NCBI GenBank assembly: GCA_000435715.1
Contig: FR882600.1
Location: 167,829-177,237, forward strand
Origin: Firmicutes bacterium CAG:145
Lineage (GTDB): Bacteria > Bacillota > Clostridia > Peptostreptococcales > Anaerovoracaceae
Length of the DNA stretch: 9,409 bases
Direction of reading: 5' to 3'
This document shows, in pieces, positions 6,588-9,409 of the stretch. A program made the translations under genes and the position numbers. The notes beneath the pieces were generated by a model. It ran no database searches and was not told the DNA's origin. It saw only the letters and a list, made by a program, of their open reading frames with translations. The number at the start of each line of letters is the position of its first letter. Within the stretch, counting starts at the first letter, position 1.

Positions 6588-6613
6588 CGAACGAGAAGCT
6601 CCGCTATTTTTTT
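6581..6613. terminator. Hairpin terminator between convergent operons
   Basis: AAAATAGCG (6581-6589) pairs with CGCTATTTT (6602-6610); a short inner GAG/CTC extends the stem. On the plus strand the hairpin runs into T7 (6607-6613), a good intrinsic terminator for the C26 gene. On the minus strand only four T residues follow, so it is weaker for tcdA. The hairpin overlaps the stop codons of both genes. Confidence 0.75.
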
Positions 6614-7287
6614 ATCAGGTCGTCTATTACAGCTTTCGCTATCAGAAGTCCCGCCGCCGCAGGAACAAAGCTTATGCTGGCGGGAGTCCTGCTTCCAGTC
6701 TTTACAGGCTCCTCCTTTGAATAGACCGTCTTGACTTTGGTTATTCCCCTCTTTTTCAGCTCTTTTCTCATCACTTTAGCCAGCGGACACACTTTTGTAT
6801 CTTCTATATCGGCTATGATAAAGGCGGAGGGATCCATCTTGTTTCCTGTTCCCATAGAGGATATGATCGGAGTTCCGGCAGCTTTTGCCCTCTCTATTAT
6901 GTCTATCTTCGCAGTGATGTTATCTACAGCGTCCACCACATAGTCATACTCCCCGAAGTCAAATTCCGTTCCTTTTTCCGGAAGGTAAAACTGCTGCCTG
7001 ACCTTTATTTCCATGCCGGGATTTATATCCCTGAGACGTTCTTCCGCCACTTCCGTCTTAGGTCTTCCTACAGTGCTGTGAAGGGCTAATATCTGCCTGT
7101 TTATATTGGTCCTGTCGATCAGATCTTTGTCTACGATCTCGAGGCTTCCTATTCCGGCTCTTGCCAGAGCCTCACATACGTAACCGCCTACTCCGCCTAT
7201 TCCGAATACTATTACTTTAGATCTCAGAAGTTTTTTCACGGCGATATCGCCTATAAGACTTTCTGTCCTCTGAAACTGATCTTCCAT
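6604..7287 (-). CDS. tcdA: tRNA threonylcarbamoyladenosine dehydratase (E1-like, TcdA/CsdL family)
   Basis: This is an E1/ThiF/MoeB-type ATP-binding protein of 227 residues. Visible motifs are the nucleotide-binding GIGGVGG (29-35), the acidic VDKD (52-55), NINRQ (61-65) with its arginine, K77, and DAVDN (119-123) near the magnesium site. The segment VCPLAKVMRKELKKRGI (166-182) and the GLLIAKAVIDDL end are as in the clostridial TcdA group. The family activates t6A37 of tRNA with ATP and cyclises it to ct6A. MoeB and ThiF are less likely, since zinc-binding CxxC pairs and a sulfur carrier gene nearby are absent. It lies 15 bp after recX; its SD (GAGGGG) overlaps the recX end, so the two are likely cotranscribed. 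Confidence 0.88.
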   Translation of the reverse strand: MEDQFQRTESLIGDIAVKKLLRSKVIVFGIGGVGGYVCEALARAGIGSLEIVDKDLIDRTNINRQILALHSTVGRPKTEVAEERLRDINPGMEIKVRQQFYLPEKGTEFDFGEYDYVVDAVDNITAKIDIIERAKAAGTPIISSMGTGNKMDPSAFIIADIEDTKVCPLAKVMRKELKKRGITKVKTVYSKEEPVKTGSRTPASISFVPAAAGLLIAKAVIDDLIKK

Positions 7288-7302
7288 TTTAAACTGTTCC
7301 CC

Positions 7303-7824
7303 TCAATCTCTTGTCATGGGATATTCTTTCATAAGTATCCCTATCACGCCATATATGATGTCGCTGCCGTATCCCAGCGATATCAGCCTCCGTCCCACCT
7401 TGGCCATGAAATTCTTGTCCGTCCGTCTTCCTTCGGAAACGTGATTTTCAGCCATCTTTCTGGCAGCCTTAAGGGCTCTTTCCTTCTCTGTCAGAAGATC
7501 GTCTCTTATATCCTGATAATCCGGATTTTCATCTGAAAGAAATTCGTCGAGAGTTTCGCGAATCACGCTCCTGGGAACTTTCCTGCGCTCCAGTTCTTGC
7601 TCTATGCGCCTTAGCCCTCTGCCTTTACGGCAGCCTTCTTTATAATAGCTTATACAAAAATATTGATCATCTACATATCTGTATTCTCTGAGAAAGCTAA
7701 GAACGATTTCTATCTCCTCGCTGTCAAACTCTTTTCTAATGAGATAATCTTCTACCTGCCCCTGGCTGCGAAGCCTGAGAGATACATATCTCAAAGCGGC
7801 AGACTTGCATTTTTCAATACTCAT
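7303..7824 (-). CDS. recX: Regulatory protein RecX (RecA modulator)
   Basis: The 173-residue, highly charged helical protein fits RecX: ALRYVSLRLRS (10-20), YRYVDDQYFCISYYKEG (48-64), then GRGLRRIEQELERRKV (69-84) and a C-terminal KVGRRLISLGYGSDIIYGVI (132-151). These form the three tandem three-helix modules of the family. RecX binds RecA filaments and limits recombination activity. I chose ATG 7824 because AGGTG sits 6 nt upstream; the GTG at 7833 would place the SD inside the gene. It follows the phosphopantetheinyl transferase gene after 91 bp and is followed closely by tcdA. recA is not in the window. Confidence 0.88.
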   Translation of the reverse strand: MSIEKCKSAALRYVSLRLRSQGQVEDYLIRKEFDSEEIEIVLSFLREYRYVDDQYFCISYYKEGCRKGRGLRRIEQELERRKVPRSVIRETLDEFLSDENPDYQDIRDDLLTEKERALKAARKMAENHVSEGRRTDKNFMAKVGRRLISLGYGSDIIYGVIGILMKEYPMTRD

Positions 7825-7915
7825 TAATATCACCTGCCGCCGCTGTCTTACATCTTTTTCTCAAGATTTCTTTTAACATCAATATCCCCTTCGTTTCCAT
7901 ACAACTCCCATTCAT

Positions 7916-8482
7916 CTAAAAATCCTCTCGCACTTTTATCCCGGCATGGCCGGCAGTGTTTTTCGAAACGCAGCAAATACACTTGATGTCAGAGCCTACT
8001 TCTATTTCTCTGAAAACGACTGTATCTAAAGAGCTTACCGGCTCTCCTTTCTCATCTGTAAAATCTCTGAATTCTCCGAAAAAACCTTCTCCCGTATACT
8101 TGCCGAAAGCTTCGCGCCTGGTCCATATTTCAAAAAAGCCTTCAAGGCCTGCGTCCTTTACATACATGTTTTCAGTAGATGAAAAAAAACGCCCGGCAAT
8201 CTTTTCATAATTGCAAGGCTTAACATACTGCACATCCAGCCCGCAGCAATCCGGGCCTATCAGGCAGGCCCAAATATCTCGACTGTGGCTTATATTGAAA
8301 TATATCTCCAGACCCTCAAAATAAGGCTTGCCCAGATCTGTTCGGCATAGAGCAGCCCGTGATAGTTCTTCTTTTTTTATACCATAAGCTAAAAGAGCTC
8401 TCTTAAGCAGCTCTCTTCTCTCGCTTTTTTTCTCATTTCTACAGATAAACAGTTCAAAATCATTGTCCGTCATCTTTTTCAT
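7916..8482 (-). CDS. 4'-phosphopantetheinyl transferase, Sfp-type superfamily
   Basis: The 188-residue protein carries the Sfp-type motif series: GKPYF (51-55), FNISHS (62-67), GLDVQ (81-85), RFFSSTE (98-104) and IWTRREAFGKYTGEG (119-133). The family moves the phosphopantetheine arm from CoA to a serine of carrier proteins, using a magnesium ion held by acidic residues. By comparison with Sfp the ligands would be D83, position 85 and E124, with K128 also conserved. Position 85 is Gln where Sfp has Glu. The protein is shorter than Sfp (about 224). No polyketide or peptide synthetase gene is in view, so it may serve fatty acid synthesis carrier protein. The start at 8482 overlaps yerC; a second in-frame ATG at 8473 is possible. 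Confidence 0.85.
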   Translation of the reverse strand: MKKMTDNDFELFICRNEKKSERRELLKRALLAYGIKKEELSRAALCRTDLGKPYFEGLEIYFNISHSRDIWACLIGPDCCGLDVQYVKPCNYEKIAGRFFSSTENMYVKDAGLEGFFEIWTRREAFGKYTGEGFFGEFRDFTDEKGEPVSSLDTVVFREIEVGSDIKCICCVSKNTAGHAGIKVREDF

Positions 8483-8768
8483 TCAGCCTCTCGAGCACTC
8501 TCTTGTAGCCGTCTGCTCCATAAACCAGGCACTTGTTTATCCTGCTTATGGTAGCCGTCGACGCCTTTGTGGCAGCTTCGATCTCCATATAAGTCTTTTT
8601 CTCCGAAAGCAGTCTGGCCACCTGAAGTCTCTGGGCGATGGCGTGTATTTCGTTGATGGTACATATATCCTCGAAAAATCTGTAGCAGTCTTCCTGATCT
8701 TTTAACGTAAGTATAGCTTCAAAGAGTTCGTCTATATCTTCTCTCTTAAATTTTGATTCGTATGCCAT
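8460..8768 (-). CDS. yerC: YerC/YecD family TrpR-like DNA-binding protein
   Basis: The 102-residue protein is the size of the YerC group (about 100). Helix-rich residues 9-55 (DIDELFEAILTLKD, then the INEIHAIAQRLQVARLL segment) match the TrpR-like fold, followed by a helix-turn-helix at about 58-82 (TYMEIEAATKASTATISRINKCL). The regulated genes are not established for most members. I chose ATG 8768. The upstream in-frame ATG at 8837 lies before a strong promoter (8797-8825) and within recJ, and would add 23 residues not typical of the family. The 3' end overlaps the next gene by 23 bp, so translation is likely coupled. Confidence 0.9.
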   Translation of the reverse strand: MAYESKFKREDIDELFEAILTLKDQEDCYRFFEDICTINEIHAIAQRLQVARLLSEKKTYMEIEAATKASTATISRINKCLVYGADGYKRVLERLNEKDDGQ

Positions 8769-8796
8769 TATACACCCACTCTCCCTTCTTGATGAA

Positions 8797-8825
8797 ATTA
8801 TATCATTGCCTCTCTTCTTCGTCAA
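8797..8825 (-). promoter_or_regulatory. Strong promoter for yerC inside the 3' end of recJ
   Basis: On the minus strand TTGACG (8825-8820), a 17-bp spacer and TATAAT (8802-8797) with a TGn extended -10 element match the vegetative consensus almost fully. It covers the last codons and the stop of recJ. Transcription would start near 8790, leaving a leader of about 22 nt before the yerC ATG at 8768. Confidence 0.8.
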
Positions 8826-9409
8826 TTTGTATTTCATTAACTAAGAACTGCAGTCTCTTTGAACCCTGCCATACCTGACACTCGAGAGTTCCTATGATGT
8901 CGGCCGGCTTCAGAGCTATCTCTTCAAAATCATAATCCTGAGCCCTGCCGAACAAGACGCACTGTACTCTCGCGCCTCCATCTCCCGAGGCGTAGAATCT
9001 CACATGCTGCAGCTCGTCTCCCATATACCGTACTCCGTCTATCATGACGTCTTTGCACCGCATGAGAGGCTTTGGATTCTTACTGCCGAAAGGCGCCAGC
9101 ATTTCCAGCTGATCGGCCAGATCGACGGTCAGATCGTCCGGAGAGACTTTTAGATCTATGTCGTATTTTTTTCTGAATATCTGAGGATCTCTCTCCCTCA
9201 GCTCCTTCATCTGTCTTTCGAGGCCTGCCCTGAGAGCCGGAAGATTTTCTCTCTTCATGGAAAATCCGCATGCTCCGCTGTGGCCGCCGAACTTTTCGAA
9301 AAGGTCTTCCTGAGTCTTGAGCAGCTCATATAGATTGACTCCTTCTATACTGCGGCCAGTGCCCTTGACTTCTCCTTCCCCTGTGGGAGTCACGATCACG
9401 GCAGGTCTG
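8803..9409 (-). CDS. recJ: Single-stranded-DNA-specific exonuclease RecJ (C-terminal 202 residues)
   Basis: The N-terminal part of the gene lies beyond the right window edge; the frame is open to the last base. The visible part begins RPAVIVTPTGEGEVKGTGRS, the DHHA1 region, followed by KFGGHSGACGFS, the family's GGH segment (with Cys where Ala is usual), and then a C-terminal domain resembling the RecJ OB fold (MLAPFGSKNPKP, then VRFYASGDG and a closing LECQVW segment). RecJ degrades single-stranded DNA 5' to 3' in recombination and mismatch or base-excision repair. The DHH catalytic domain is not in view, so activity cannot be judged. The true start is outside; the GTG at 9399 is an internal valine. 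Confidence 0.92.
   Translation of the reverse strand, partial: RPAVIVTPTGEGEVKGTGRSIEGVNLYELLKTQEDLFEKFGGHSGACGFSMKRENLPALRAGLERQMKELRERDPQIFRKKYDIDLKVSPDDLTVDLADQLEMLAPFGSKNPKPLMRCKDVMIDGVRYMGDELQHVRFYASGDGGARVQCVLFGRAQDYDFEEIALKPADIIGTLECQVWQGSKRLQFLVNEIQIDEEERQ

Noticed and set aside
8769..8837. N-terminal extension of yerC from ATG 8837
   Set aside because: The start lies upstream of the yerC promoter and inside recJ, and the added residues do not fit the family length.

Overview
The window looks like a low-to-mid GC Gram-positive anaerobe of the Bacillota, most likely class Clostridia. Supporting signs are strong AGGAGG-type ribosome binding sites, frequent ATA isoleucine codons, a TrpR-like YerC family regulator, and a very large VWA/pilin-domain surface protein. 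I cannot name the genus from the sequence alone.

Left third (1-3231, minus strand): a secreted surface protein, cut by the window edge at its C-terminal side. It has a signal peptide, a VWA domain with a MIDAS metal site, and at least two pilin-like domains that carry Lys/Glu/Asn triads suited to internal isopeptide bonds.

Centre (3232-4377): the most interesting part. The upstream region of the surface-protein gene contains two perfect 19-bp copies of one sequence in inverted orientation (3292-3310 and 3526-3544) around a 215-bp segment, and a tyrosine recombinase gene begins inside the right-hand copy. The segment holds an extended -10 promoter that now points away from the surface-protein gene, and an intrinsic terminator that points towards it. 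Inversion would swap both. I read this as a phase-variation switch assembled here in the OFF state, with surface protein, invertible promoter/terminator cassette and recombinase forming one cis module.

4443-5243: a secreted or membrane-anchored protein of unknown function, on the same strand as and just upstream of the recombinase.

5263-6613 (plus strand): a two-gene operon with a good sigma-A type promoter, a structured leader, a LOG-family phosphoribohydrolase and a translationally coupled class C26 glutamine amidotransferase-like hydrolase. It ends at a hairpin terminator shared with the convergent genes.

6604-9409 (minus strand): housekeeping genes in the order recJ (C-terminal part), yerC, a 4'-phosphopantetheinyl transferase, recX and tcdA. 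A strong promoter for yerC lies within the last codons of recJ. These genes are closely packed and probably cotranscribed from that promoter, with read-through from recJ possible.

I saw no rRNA, tRNA, CRISPR array, insertion sequence or origin.
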